Assembly (NCBI RefSeq): GCF_000092905.1
Contig: NC_014098.1
Location: 2,418,001-2,482,000, forward strand
DNA length: 64,000 nucleotides
Origin: Kyrpidia tusciae DSM 2912
GTDB taxonomy: Bacteria; Bacillota; Bacilli; Kyrpidiales; Kyrpidiaceae
Direction of reading: 5' to 3'
Part shown: positions 1 to 8,559 of the stretch, piece after piece
Position numbering within the stretch: the first letter of the stretch is position 1
How the letters are laid out: each line of letters opens with the position of its first letter
Notes under the pieces: generated by a model
What the model was told of the DNA's origin: nothing
The model's input: only the letters and a program-made list of their open reading frames with translations
The model's database searches: none
Translations under genes and position numbers: made by a program

Positions 1-78
1 CCCTGGCCCTGCGGCCATCTTTCACCGAAGCTCTGAGGCTCCTGGAAGTTCATCTCCGGGGAACCCCTACCTCCGAAT

Positions 79-1182
79 TCAGCGCGGCATGGGACCGGTA
101 TAAACAGACTGGGGGCGGATCAACCGGTTGTCTGCCGCCTGCTCCAGAACGTGGGCCGTCCAGCCCGCCATCCGGGAGAGAGAAAAGGTCGGAGTGTAGA
201 GTTCCTTGGGGAGCCCCACGGCCCGGAGCACGGCGGCCGCGTAGAATTCCACGTTTGTGTACAGCCGGCGGCCGGGTTTGTACTCTTCCAACAGCCGAAT
301 GGCCACATTTTCCACGTGCACGGCCAGATCCAACCACGGGTCATCCCCGGCCACCCGTTTGGCGACGATGGAGAGAGCCTCGGCCCGGGGATCCCGGGTT
401 TTATACACCCGATGTCCGAATCCCATCAAACGCTCCCCGCGCTCCAAAAGGCTGCGCAAGTACGGCTCCGCGTTTTCCTTGGTGCCGATGGCCGCCAATG
501 TCTCGTCCACTTCCGATGGCGCACCTCCGTGAAGTGGACCCTTCATGGTCCCGATGGCCGTGGTCACGGCGGAAGCCATGTCCGAACGGGTTGAAGTGGT
601 CACCCGGGCCGAAAAGGTCGAGGCATTCATGCCGTGCTCCGCCGTCAGCACCAGATAGGCGTCGAGGGCTGCAACGTGTGCCGGGTGGGGCTCCTTACCG
701 AAAAGCATGTACAGGTAATTGGCCGTGTGGCTGAGATCCTCCCGGGGCTCGACAGGCTGCCGACCGTTCAGGCGGCTATGCCGGTAGGTGATGATCGTCG
801 GGACTTTGGCTGTCAATTCCATCGCCTGCTCGACTGTCGGCGGCCATCCGTAGGATTCATTTCCCACGGCGGAAACGGCCGTGCGAAGCACGCTCATCAT
901 GTCCACCCCGGCGGGGATGGCGTCGATGATCGTCTTCAGATAATCGGGCAAAATCCGATATTGCGCCATTTTCGCGTGAAACTCCGCCAGCTCCGCGTCC
1001 GTCGGCAATTTTCCAAACCAAAGCAAGTACGCGACATGTTCATAGGTGTATTGAAGAGCCAGATCCTTGGCCCAATAGCCCCGATACACCAGATGCCCCC
1101 GTTCTCCGTCGACCAGAGCCAGTTCGGTGTCGGTCACCGTCACTCCCTCAAGCCCTTTGTGGATCGTCAACCCCTGGGTCAT
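79..1182 (-). CDS. citZ: Citrate synthase (CitZ type)
   Basis: Condenses acetyl-CoA and oxaloacetate to citrate, the entry to the TCA cycle. The 367-residue length fits the short Gram-positive citrate synthases. Family motifs are visible: the substrate-binding segment GMNASTFSARV, the HGGAPSEVDE loop, and FGHRVYKTRDPRA with its conserved His and Arg. I chose the ATG at 1182 rather than the in-frame GTG at 1191 because AAGGAG lies 10 nt before the ATG and directly abuts the GTG. A good promoter sits at 1238-1266. In Bacillus this gene heads citZ-icd-mdh; here icd-mdh lie about 28 kb away. The 2-methylcitrate synthase subfamily is close in sequence, so dual activity cannot be excluded. Confidence 0.93.
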   Translation of the reverse strand: MTQGLTIHKGLEGVTVTDTELALVDGERGHLVYRGYWAKDLALQYTYEHVAYLLWFGKLPTDAELAEFHAKMAQYRILPDYLKTIIDAIPAGVDMMSVLRTAVSAVGNESYGWPPTVEQAMELTAKVPTIITYRHSRLNGRQPVEPREDLSHTANYLYMLFGKEPHPAHVAALDAYLVLTAEHGMNASTFSARVTTSTRSDMASAVTTAIGTMKGPLHGGAPSEVDETLAAIGTKENAEPYLRSLLERGERLMGFGHRVYKTRDPRAEALSIVAKRVAGDDPWLDLAVHVENVAIRLLEEYKPGRRLYTNVEFYAAAVLRAVGLPKELYTPTFSLSRMAGWTAHVLEQAADNRLIRPQSVYTGPMPR

Positions 1183-1237
1183 GATGATCACTCTCCTTTT
1201 TCAAAAAAACACAAGATGTTCATTGATGTATAACACA

Positions 1238-1266
1238 ATTATAACAGGTTTTACGTCTGGCTCCAA
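1238..1266 (-). promoter_or_regulatory. Sigma-A-like promoter of citZ
   Basis: On the minus strand TTGGAG (1261-1266) and a perfect TATAAT (1238-1243) are separated by 17 bp. The site is about 56 bp upstream of the citZ ATG. No other minus-strand gene lies downstream within the window. Confidence 0.6.
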
Positions 1267-1332
1267 TACAGTAAGGACAAGCGCGCAGGCCTCATGTTAC
1301 AGCTGGGGAAGGAGATATAAGACACTTGGCGC

Positions 1333-1368
1333 GACAAGAAAGATTTCTACCAGGAAGATTTTCTTGTC
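1333..1368. repeat. 9-bp inverted repeat overlapping the pspA -35 region
   Basis: GACAAGAAA at 1333-1341 and TTTCTTGTC at 1360-1368 are perfect inverted copies 18 bp apart. The right arm overlaps the -35 hexamer of the pspA promoter (1364-1369). This looks like an operator for a dimeric regulator, though the regulator is not known. Confidence 0.5.
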
Positions 1369-1393
1369 TCGTGTCAGCCTTGCCAGGTATAAT
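1364..1393 (+). promoter_or_regulatory. Promoter of the pspA operon
   Basis: TTGTCT (1364-1369), an 18-bp spacer and a perfect TATAAT (1388-1393) lie about 70 bp upstream of the pspA ATG. The -35 element is covered by one arm of an inverted repeat, suggesting repression. Confidence 0.6.
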
Positions 1394-1462
1394 AATAGAA
1401 GTACGGGGCGGCGGTTTTCGCCGGTTTCCGACAATCTCCACAGAGGAGGAGAACAGCCGTTT

Positions 1463-2134
1463 ATGGGCCTGTTCAAACGATTGCGGGATATCAGTCTCGC
1501 CAACATTAACGCGATGCTCGATCGAGTGGAAGACCCGGTGAAATTGCTGGATCAGTACCTGCGGGATATGGAAGAAGATCTGCAGGATGCCGAAGAAGCG
1601 GTGGCCAAGGCCATCGCGGTGGAAAAGAAACTGAAGGCCCAATTCGAAGAAGCCCAGAGCCTCGCGGAGAAGCGAGCGAAACAGGCGGAAGAGGCGGTAC
1701 TGGCTGGAAACGACGATCTGGCCCGGCGGGCCCTGGCGGATAAACGGGAACAAGAAGCAAAGGCAAAGGACTTTCAGAACCAGTATCAAACGGCGAAAGC
1801 AAACGCCGATGCCCTCAGGGAAAAACTCGCCGAGATGAAAGAAGAGATTGGCAAGATGCGGAACAAACGGGACACCTTGGTGGCCCGGGCCCAAGCCGCA
1901 AAAGCTCAGAAAGAGATCAGCCAGGCCATGTCCGGCATCGGCAGCGACAGTGCGATGCGCGGTTTCCAGAGGATGGAGGACAAGGTTCTGCAACTGGAGG
2001 CCGAGGCGGAAGCCTCCGGGGAAGTGTATAAAAAAGAGCGCTCCCTGGACGATGAGTTCGATGAGTTGCGCCGTAATGCCGATGTCGAGGACGAGTTGGC
2101 AGCTCTGAAAGCGAAGTTAAACAAAGCGGAATGA
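1463..2134 (+). CDS. pspA: PspA/IM30 family membrane-stress protein
   Basis: A 223-residue protein of the PspA/IM30/Vipp1 family, peripheral membrane proteins related to ESCRT-III that protect or remodel the cytoplasmic membrane under stress. The N-terminus MGLFKRLRDISLANINAMLD is the family amphipathic helix, and the rest is almost entirely charged coiled coil (Glu/Lys/Ala-rich, roughly residues 25-215). The ATG at 1463 follows GAGGAGGAGAA and gives the canonical family start, whereas the open frame upstream has no family similarity. It is the first gene of a run with DUF350, DUF4178 and DUF4247 genes, but a terminator-like hairpin separates it from them. Confidence 0.9.
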   Translation: MGLFKRLRDISLANINAMLDRVEDPVKLLDQYLRDMEEDLQDAEEAVAKAIAVEKKLKAQFEEAQSLAEKRAKQAEEAVLAGNDDLARRALADKREQEAKAKDFQNQYQTAKANADALREKLAEMKEEIGKMRNKRDTLVARAQAAKAQKEISQAMSGIGSDSAMRGFQRMEDKVLQLEAEAEASGEVYKKERSLDDEFDELRRNADVEDELAALKAKLNKAE

Positions 2135-2173
2135 CCGTCCGCGGGGCGCAAGGCTACCCGGACCAGTGTCAGT

Positions 2174-2206
2174 AAAACGGGGAGATGGTCGTCTCCCCGT
2201 TTTGTT
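2174..2206 (+). terminator. Intrinsic terminator or attenuator after pspA
   Basis: AAAACGGGGAGA (2174-2185) and TCTCCCCGTTTT (2192-2203) form a strong stem with a 6-nt loop, followed by T-rich sequence. The next gene's ribosome binding site begins immediately after it. It probably lets pspA be transcribed in excess over the three downstream genes. Confidence 0.7.
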
Positions 2207-2224
2207 AAGGAGGGAACTGCCCCG

Positions 2225-2635
2225 TTGACGCTGACCATCCACCAGTTGTTGACAATGGGATTCTGGTTTGTGCTCTTCATTCTTCTCCTGGTTGTCCTCA
2301 TGGCGGTCGATGTGGCCCTGACGCGATACAACGATTTTGAATTGATCCGGCGGGGGCATACCGCCGTCGCTTTGCGGTTCGTGTTAAAACTTCTCGCCCA
2401 TGCGCTGATCATTTCCCGATCCATGATGATCAGCCAGGTCGTATGGGATGCGGCGGTGATCTCCGCCTACGCTTTCGTGCTGCTCTTGATCGTCCAGTGG
2501 CTATTTGACCTGGTGATGAAACGGGCCGCAGGGATCGACATGAGCAAAAACATTGCGGAGAACCATATGCCCAGCGCCTTATTGTCGGGATCCCTGCACG
2601 TGGTTGGCGCCGTGATCCTGATGGGATCGATGTAA
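2225..2635 (+). CDS. DUF350 family membrane protein
   Basis: A 136-residue integral membrane protein with about four hydrophobic segments (roughly residues 8-28, 42-60, 66-90 and 110-132), matching the DUF350/YjfL pattern. Its function is unknown. The start is TTG at 2225 preceded by AAGGAGG 11 nt upstream. It is followed after 13 nt by the DUF4178 gene. Families of this kind recur beside pspA-like and polyamine-related genes in other genomes (family knowledge, not checked here), which suggests a membrane or envelope role. Confidence 0.75.
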   Translation: MTLTIHQLLTMGFWFVLFILLLVVLMAVDVALTRYNDFELIRRGHTAVALRFVLKLLAHALIISRSMMISQVVWDAAVISAYAFVLLLIVQWLFDLVMKRAAGIDMSKNIAENHMPSALLSGSLHVVGAVILMGSM

Positions 2636-2648
2636 AGGAGGAACGACT

Positions 2649-3161
2649 ATGTCCGTATGGAAAAGGGTGGCCGACCTGATTCGCGCCCGGGACCCTCATC
2701 CTGCGGTGGTGCAAAAAACGTGGTTCACTTTAAGGCCCGGGGACGTTGTTCAGGTGGAACTGACCGAGTACATCGTCGAAGCCGCCGCCGCCTTTAACGC
2801 CATCCAGAGTATACACTATGTACTCCGGGACGGGCGCACGTACCGCCATTTGGTGATCGACCGGGGGGAAGGACTGGTTTTCCGCCTGTATGAAACCCTG
2901 GATGGCAGGCTGGACGACATTGGAGAGATCCCCGAGACGGTACATTTGGACGGAGTGGATTACCATCTCGAATCCCAGCAGGAATCCCCGGCCTGGGTGG
3001 ATGGCCCCATGCATCTGGTGCACGGGGACACCGTATATATTTGGAACCATCAAAGCGACGATCGTGGCCTGTTCCGGGTGGAATGGCAGAACGGAAAATA
3101 TTGGTTTGGGCTGGGGCGGTTTACCGAAGAATTTGACGCCAGGATCATTGCCGGCACATGA
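2649..3161 (+). CDS. DUF4178 domain protein
   Basis: A 170-residue soluble protein that looks like a single DUF4178 domain: a beta-rich fold with spaced motifs such as LRPGDVVQVE, YVLRDGRTYRHLVIDRG, a long YHLESQ segment and a terminal RVEWQNGKYWFGLG. There is no signal peptide or membrane segment. AAAGGAGG precedes the ATG. Its last four bases overlap the next gene (ATGA at 3158-3161), indicating translational coupling. The biochemical role is unknown; proximity to DUF350, DUF4247 and PspA suggests a shared envelope function. Confidence 0.7.
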   Translation: MSVWKRVADLIRARDPHPAVVQKTWFTLRPGDVVQVELTEYIVEAAAAFNAIQSIHYVLRDGRTYRHLVIDRGEGLVFRLYETLDGRLDDIGEIPETVHLDGVDYHLESQQESPAWVDGPMHLVHGDTVYIWNHQSDDRGLFRVEWQNGKYWFGLGRFTEEFDARIIAGT

Positions 3162-3919
3162 ACGGACGAAAGGTAAAGCGTCGATCTTTTCGTCTGCTTG
3201 CCCTTTTGGCCCTGGCGTTTTCCGTTCTTCTGGCCGGTTGCGGCCTCGACTCGTACATTGCGAAAAACTACCAGTTTCAGTCGGCGGCGGACCAAGGACA
3301 GGCATTACAAAAAGTTTATCGCGCGGCGAACAAATCGGTTCCCGAGGTGGCCAAGGAACTGGCGGCACAAGAAAAGCCCCAGGACATCTCCCCAGAATCC
3401 GCGAAAGAGATGTTTTTGGTTTACCCGGATCACCTGGTTCATCTCCAGCAGGACCCGGCCAAACCTCAGGACACGATCATCGAAATCGATGACAAGCAAT
3501 TTGTCAAAGATAACTATGATCCTTCGTTTTTGCAAGGATTTTTGCTTGCGTCGACTTTGGATCGGATTTTCGGCAGCGGCTGGCAGTTCGGAGGCGGGCA
3601 TTTCGGCCACTACCGGGGGTATGAGCGCACCCCGAATTATACGCCAAACCCGCCGACGGGGCCCCCGGCTGCAAAAAAGTCCTCTTTAGAAATTCCGAAA
3701 ACGGTGGGCGGTGCAGGAGTATTCACCCGGCGGTCAGATCAGCAGCCGACCCCCGGTCCTTCTGTCAATCCAACGACCCGACCGTCATCCGGATCTTCCA
3801 GTAAATCTCGGAGCGGATCCGGCTCGGGCGTGATCTCATCTGGATCCAAGCCATCGAAAGGGATTTCTTCTCCGCCCAAAGTTCGGTTCGGGGGTGGATC
3901 CTTTACACGAAGACGATAG
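3158..3919 (+). CDS. DUF4247-type lipoprotein
   Basis: A 253-residue predicted lipoprotein. A basic N-terminus (NGRKVKRRSFR) and hydrophobic core end in a lipobox LLAGC, giving a lipidated Cys near residue 27. The middle (about 30-150) is the conserved DUF4247-like part with the segment MFLVYPDHLVHLQQDP. The C-terminal third is low complexity, rich in Ser, Gly, Pro and Arg, and ends in GGGSFTRRR. It is coupled to the DUF4178 gene through an ATGA overlap. It is probably anchored on the outer face of the cytoplasmic membrane; its function is unknown. Confidence 0.72.
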   Translation: MNGRKVKRRSFRLLALLALAFSVLLAGCGLDSYIAKNYQFQSAADQGQALQKVYRAANKSVPEVAKELAAQEKPQDISPESAKEMFLVYPDHLVHLQQDPAKPQDTIIEIDDKQFVKDNYDPSFLQGFLLASTLDRIFGSGWQFGGGHFGHYRGYERTPNYTPNPPTGPPAAKKSSLEIPKTVGGAGVFTRRSDQQPTPGPSVNPTTRPSSGSSSKSRSGSGSGVISSGSKPSKGISSPPKVRFGGGSFTRRR

Positions 3920-3977
3920 GTTTGGCCGACGCCGGGATGAATCCCTTTGGCGCCGGTCCTTTGTTTACGGGCCAAGA

Positions 3978-4679
3978 TCAGCGGTCTTCGACTAATAAAG
4001 CGTATACCCGACCCGGGCCGTGCACTCCCACGGTCAATTCCATCTCGATATCCGCCGTCCGGCTGGGACCCGTGATAAAATTCAAAGACGCCGACAATCC
4101 CCGCTGCACGGCCTCCCGCATGATAACGGTCAAACCCGGAACCACCCGGGATGCCGGGACCAGGGCGAGATGGGCGGGGGGCAGAAGGCTCACGGCCCTG
4201 GGCGTATCCCCACCTGAGAGCAGCGCCAAGCTCCCCGGTTCCGCCGCCACCCAGTGAACCGTGGTCACTCCGAGATCCGCCCGGTCCACCTCCCGGATCG
4301 CTTCATCAGGGTTCGCCCCCGCCCTCCACACATAAACGGAAATTCCCACCGCCTGCAACGCGGGATCCAGTCCCAATTCATCAAGCAAGGGGTCGTTCCA
4401 CCGCACAACCCGGCCCACCCCCCACTTCCGGGCGATCTCCGCCACCCGTCCCGCCGCCTCCCGGGCCCTCACCACATCGGCCTCGCCCCCGACGGCCCGC
4501 CAATTGGCGAGAAACAGCTCCAGAGAATTCCCGGTCGCCCCGGGTGTGGGAAGCCCCCTCACCCCTTGCACAGGTTGTTCCGGCGGAGAGGTCTCCGCCC
4601 CCCGCCCCAGGGCACCCGCAACCCGGGCTAAAAACCGCAGTTCTTCTTCGGTCCGGCCGGGGGATCTCTCCTCACTCAT
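3978..4679 (-). CDS. lutC: Lactate utilization protein LutC (LUD domain)
   Basis: A 233-residue LUD-domain protein, third subunit of the LutABC complex that oxidises L-lactate to pyruvate. The segments TVHWVAAEPGSLAL and LNFITGPSRTADIEMELTVG are typical of the LUD fold. It is the last gene of lutA-lutB-lutC and overlaps lutB by 8 bp. The N-terminal about 60 residues are variable, as is usual for LutC. No terminator is obvious in the 58 bp between this stop and the convergent DUF4247 gene. Confidence 0.88.
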   Translation of the reverse strand: MSEERSPGRTEEELRFLARVAGALGRGAETSPPEQPVQGVRGLPTPGATGNSLELFLANWRAVGGEADVVRAREAAGRVAEIARKWGVGRVVRWNDPLLDELGLDPALQAVGISVYVWRAGANPDEAIREVDRADLGVTTVHWVAAEPGSLALLSGGDTPRAVSLLPPAHLALVPASRVVPGLTVIMREAVQRGLSASLNFITGPSRTADIEMELTVGVHGPGRVYALLVEDR

Positions 4680-6114
4680 GGTCGGCCCCTCCCCTCTGCC
4701 GGGCCTCAGCCGCCAGTCCCGGCCAGAGATCCCGAAACCGCTTCGGAGCCGCTGCGGGAAAATCCCGACCCGCCGTCCAACCCGCCAACCCCGGAAGCCG
4801 GGCGGAAAGATGCCGGTCTTTCACAAGTGGCCGCTGGAAAGTAACCGCCGTTTTTAATGCCCGACGATAGCGCCGGGGACTTGTGAAGGCCCGTTTATAC
4901 AAGCGGAAGGCCACTCGTTCCACCGGCGGGGTCTTCCCGGCGGCGACATAACGAACCCGGTGGCGGACCAACATATCGTGAAGCGGAATCTTGACCGGAC
5001 AAGCCTCGGCACAGGCCGCACACAGGGAGGATGCATAGGGCAAGTCCCCCCACCGATCCAGATCATCGGTCAAAAGCGGCGTGATCACGGCCCCGATGGG
5101 GCCCGGATACACCCATCCGTAGGCGTGCCCGCCGATTTGCCGGTACACCGGACATACGTTCAAACAGGCGCCGCATCGGATACATTGAAGTGCTTCGCGA
5201 AACTCCGGATCCCGGAGGATGCGGCTGCGCCCGTTGTCAAGGATGACCAGGTGGAACTCTTCTGGGCCGTCCACCTCCCCCTCCCGCCGGGGGCCGGTGA
5301 TCACCGTCACATAACTGGTCAGCTTCTGCCCGGTGCCGCTGCGAGGCAGCAAATTCATCATCACTTCGAGGTCTTCAAAAGTCGGCACCACCCGTTCCAT
5401 CCCCATCACCGCCACGTGAACCGGCGGCAGGGTGGTCACCATCCGTCCATTGCCCTCGTTCGTGAACAAGGCGACAGAACCGGTCTCCGCCACGGCAAAA
5501 TTACATCCCGTTATGCCGATATCCCCGTTCAAAAACTCCTCCCGCAACTTTTGACGGGCAAAATTGGTCAGCGTATCGGTATCATCCTCAATCGGCCGCC
5601 CGGCCACCTGGCTGAACAGTTCCGCGACATCTTTCCTGGTCTTATGTATGGCCGGTGCAATAATGTGAGATGGCGTTTCGTGAGCCAGTTGAATGATGTA
5701 CTCCCCCAGATCCGTCTCCACCGCCCGTACCCCGATCGCTTCCAAGGCCTTGTTGAGATGGATTTCTTCGGTCACCATCGACTTCGACTTAATCACCGAC
5801 CGGGCGTTCCGGGCCCGGGCGATCTCGACAATGACCTGAACCGCGTCCTCGGCCGTTTCGCACAGGTGAACTTTGCCCCCCAGGCTTTTCACCTGGTCGA
5901 TCAATTGGCCGAGATAATAGTCGAGATGAGCCAGCGCATGGGCGCGGATGGCCCGGCCCCGCTCCCTCCAGGCCTCCCAATCTCCGAGGGATCGCTGAGC
6001 CAAAGTTTTCCCGGCAAAAAACTTATCCGTGGTGATTTTGACCGCTTCGCGGAGAAAATCATTGTGCAGAGCTTCCGCCGCCCGCTCCTTCATGGTCGCC
6101 GATGGCACCGTCAT
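4672..6114 (-). CDS. lutB: Lactate utilization iron-sulfur protein LutB
   Basis: A 480-residue subunit of lactate oxidase LutABC. The N-terminal part (to about 290) is a LUD domain. It is followed by two cysteine clusters, CIRCGACLNVCPVY and CAACAEACPVKIP, which are [4Fe-4S] ferredoxin motifs, and a C-terminal LutB-specific region. Its ATG overlaps the lutA stop (ATGA), with GGAGGGAG upstream, so the subunits are translationally coupled. Lactate electrons presumably pass to the menaquinone pool. No lutR or lactate permease gene is adjacent. Confidence 0.93.
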   Translation of the reverse strand: MTVPSATMKERAAEALHNDFLREAVKITTDKFFAGKTLAQRSLGDWEAWRERGRAIRAHALAHLDYYLGQLIDQVKSLGGKVHLCETAEDAVQVIVEIARARNARSVIKSKSMVTEEIHLNKALEAIGVRAVETDLGEYIIQLAHETPSHIIAPAIHKTRKDVAELFSQVAGRPIEDDTDTLTNFARQKLREEFLNGDIGITGCNFAVAETGSVALFTNEGNGRMVTTLPPVHVAVMGMERVVPTFEDLEVMMNLLPRSGTGQKLTSYVTVITGPRREGEVDGPEEFHLVILDNGRSRILRDPEFREALQCIRCGACLNVCPVYRQIGGHAYGWVYPGPIGAVITPLLTDDLDRWGDLPYASSLCAACAEACPVKIPLHDMLVRHRVRYVAAGKTPPVERVAFRLYKRAFTSPRRYRRALKTAVTFQRPLVKDRHLSARLPGLAGWTAGRDFPAAAPKRFRDLWPGLAAEARQRGGADHE

Positions 6115-6836
6115 CGCACTCCCTCCTCTAACAGTTGTGCCAAATGCATGACCCGCACCGGGGACCCGATTCGGCGGAGGCGGCCCTCGATGTTCATGAG
6201 ACAGCCCATATCTGTGCCCACTACGAGGTCAGCTCCGGTTTCTTGAATGTGCCGGACCTTGTCCGAAACGATGGCCGTGGAAACATCCCCCATCTTGACC
6301 GAAAAAGTCCCCCCAAAGCCGCAGCACTCTTCGGCAAAAGGAAGCTCCACAAATTCGAGGTCTTTAACGCGGCGCAACAGGCGCACCGGGGCGTCGCCAA
6401 CCCCCATGAGTCGGGCGGCGTGACAAGAGGGATGGTACGTGACCCTGGCCGGATACCGGGCGCCCACGTCCTCCAACTCCAGGACCTCGATGATGAACTG
6501 GCTCAGTTCATAGACTTTTCCCCGCACCTCCCGGACCTGGGAGAGCCGGGTTGGATCTTCGGCAAATAACTCTTCGTACCCGTGAACCACCATGCCCCCG
6601 CAGGAGCCGGAGGGACTCACAATATAATCACTGGATGAAAACGCGTCTAACCATCCTTCGGCCACGGCCCGGGCCTCGGGATGGTATCCGGCATTAAAAG
6701 CAGGCTGGCCGCAACAGATTTGATTTTCCGGAAAATCCACGTCCACCCCGAGACGGCGCAACAGCCGGACGGTGCTCACACCGACCTCCGGAAACAGACT
6801 GTCCACTAAGCAGGTGACGAATAACGACACCCGCAC
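6111..6836 (-). CDS. lutA: Lactate utilization Fe-S oxidoreductase LutA
   Basis: A 241-residue protein with two CCG domains: ICCGQPAFN near residue 40, SCGG near residue 85, and CCGFGGTFSVK in the second half. These Cys-rich CCG motifs bind Fe-S clusters in GlcF/HdrB/LutA-type proteins. The start chosen is GTG at 6836, which gives MRVSLFVTCLVD, aligned with the usual family N-terminus; a GTG at 6845 would add three residues. It is the first gene of lutABC. The upstream 100 bp contain a TACAAT-like -10 near 6876 but no convincing -35. Confidence 0.92.
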   Translation of the reverse strand: MRVSLFVTCLVDSLFPEVGVSTVRLLRRLGVDVDFPENQICCGQPAFNAGYHPEARAVAEGWLDAFSSSDYIVSPSGSCGGMVVHGYEELFAEDPTRLSQVREVRGKVYELSQFIIEVLELEDVGARYPARVTYHPSCHAARLMGVGDAPVRLLRRVKDLEFVELPFAEECCGFGGTFSVKMGDVSTAIVSDKVRHIQETGADLVVGTDMGCLMNIEGRLRRIGSPVRVMHLAQLLEEGVR

Positions 6837-6942
6837 ATCCCCCACCCCCTGTCATCGACAAGGGTATTGTACCACAGTGGCCCAGTCAGAGAGTCGGCCA
6901 ACCCGGGAACCCGTCCATCACCGCAGCCAAAAGAAGCATTTC

Positions 6943-7788
6943 CTACCCCCGGGCCCCCATCCCCAGAGACCGCCGCCACGCCACCCGCCGGCCGGATACC
7001 AGAGACACCAGACCGTAGATGAGAGCCGCCGCCAGGACGATGGACGCCCCCGAGGCGACATTCAGATAGTAGGACGTGTAGAGCCCGACCAAGGCGCTGA
7101 CCAACGCCACCCCCACGGCAATGGCGGTCATCTGCGCCATACTGCGGGCCACCTGCCAGGCCGTGGCCGCCGGGATGACGAGAAGGGCCGTGACCAGGAT
7201 CACCCCCACCGTCTGCATGGCGGCCACCACCCCAATGCCGATCAGAGCTAAGAATGCGTTGTTCAGCCAGGTGGTCGGCAGTCCTGCCGCCCGGGCCCCC
7301 TCGGGGTCAAAGGATAAAAACACCATTCGCCGGTAAAACAGCAACATGAACCCCGCCACCAAAAACAAAACCGCCACGACGGCCACTAAATCCTGAGCAC
7401 GCAGGGCGAGGACATCGCCGAACAGATAAGCGGAAAGATCTGTCGTGTACCATTTGATCGTGCTGATCAACAACACCCCGAAGGCGAGAGACCCGGAAAA
7501 GACGATGCCTACCGCCGTGTCCATCCGCGTGCGCCGACGCCGGCCGATCCAAGCGATCAACAAAGCCAATCCGACGGTGTACACACTGCCAAACGCATAG
7601 AGATTCCACCCCAAGGCGTAGGCCAGGGCGAGGCCGCCCAGGGATCCATGAGCAAGACCTTCCCCGATAAAGGACATGCCCCGGAGCACCACAAAGACCC
7701 CGAGCAAGGCTGCCAACACGCCCACGGCCACAGACCCGACCAAGGCCCGCCACATAAAATCAAACTGAAAGGGCGCCAGAAGGAACAT
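6943..7788 (-). CDS. znuB: Metal ABC transporter permease (ZnuB type)
   Basis: A 281-residue inner-membrane permease of the ABC-3 family (zinc/manganese importers) with about eight hydrophobic segments. Typical motifs include LRGMSFIGEGLAHGSLGG and VGVILVTALLVIPAATA. The ATG at 7788 is preceded by AAGGGGGCGG and overlaps the end of znuC by 29 bp; the longer upstream frame is the shadow of znuC. It works with ZnuC (ATPase) and ZnuA (binding lipoprotein), and zinc is the likely substrate from the adjacent Zur-like regulator and boxes. Confidence 0.9.
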   Translation of the reverse strand: MFLLAPFQFDFMWRALVGSVAVGVLAALLGVFVVLRGMSFIGEGLAHGSLGGLALAYALGWNLYAFGSVYTVGLALLIAWIGRRRRTRMDTAVGIVFSGSLAFGVLLISTIKWYTTDLSAYLFGDVLALRAQDLVAVVAVLFLVAGFMLLFYRRMVFLSFDPEGARAAGLPTTWLNNAFLALIGIGVVAAMQTVGVILVTALLVIPAATAWQVARSMAQMTAIAVGVALVSALVGLYTSYYLNVASGASIVLAAALIYGLVSLVSGRRVAWRRSLGMGARG

Positions 7789-8545
7789 CGGCACCGCCCC
7801 CTTCCCTGCCCTCGGGCCGTTTCCCAACGGGAACACCGAAAGTCTCCGCCAAGATCCCTCGCTTTTGCACCTCATCAAAACTGCCCCGCCCGACCAGCCG
7901 CCGGTTGATGCACCACACCTGGTCAAACTGCCTGAGTCGGGCGGGTTCCAGATCATGAGTCACTTGAATGACGGCGGCCCCGCCCTTGCGAAGGCCATCC
8001 AGCAACTGTTCGATGACCTCCTGGGTCGGGGCGTCCAGACCAGTCACTGGCTCGTCCAGAAGCCACACCGGCGCATTCCGGATGAGGGCCCGGGCGATGA
8101 GCACCCTCTGGCGTTGCCCCCCGGACAGATTCCCGAACAACTCCTCTCGCCATTCCAGCATGTCTACAGCCTCAAGGGCCCGTTCCACCGCCGCCCGCTC
8201 TTTCGGACCCGGCTTTTTCAGCCAAAATCCCCGGCGCAGGAACCCCATCGCCGCCACGTCCCAGACGGTGACGGGCATGTCCAACCCCATGACCTGGGAC
8301 TGCGGGACATAGGCGGCACCGCTGGGTGGATGCCCGGGTGTCACCGACTGGCCGGCGACTTCCACATGGCCGATCACATGAGGAACCAAGCCCAACAGAA
8401 CTTTCAACAGCGTACTTTTCCCCGCGCCATTCGGCCCCACTACAGCAATGCGTTCCCCAGCCGCCGCCTCCGCCGCAACGTCCGTCAAGATGGGTTCCTG
8501 GCCGTACGCGGCATGTACATTTTCCAGCCGGACGATGGCACTCAT
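7760..8545 (-). CDS. znuC: Metal ABC transporter ATP-binding protein (ZnuC type)
   Basis: A 261-residue ABC ATPase. The Walker A GPNGAGKST, the signature LSGGQRQR and Walker B VWLLDEP are all present, followed by a switch His (QVTHDL). The ATG at 8545 has AAAGGGGGCG upstream. It lies between znuA and znuB in one minus-strand operon, energising uptake of zinc or manganese. Confidence 0.92.
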   Translation of the reverse strand: MSAIVRLENVHAAYGQEPILTDVAAEAAAGERIAVVGPNGAGKSTLLKVLLGLVPHVIGHVEVAGQSVTPGHPPSGAAYVPQSQVMGLDMPVTVWDVAAMGFLRRGFWLKKPGPKERAAVERALEAVDMLEWREELFGNLSGGQRQRVLIARALIRNAPVWLLDEPVTGLDAPTQEVIEQLLDGLRKGGAAVIQVTHDLEPARLRQFDQVWCINRRLVGRGSFDEVQKRGILAETFGVPVGKRPEGREGGGADVPSGALSV

Positions 8546-8559
8546 CGCGCCGCCCCCTT

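Noticed and set aside
1-78. Sequence left of citZ
   Set aside because: I see no gene start, terminator or promoter that can be supported in these 78 bases.
4960-6246. A 428-residue plus-strand open frame opposite lutB
   Set aside because: It is an antisense shadow of the Fe-S subunit, which has both ferredoxin motifs and a coupled start.
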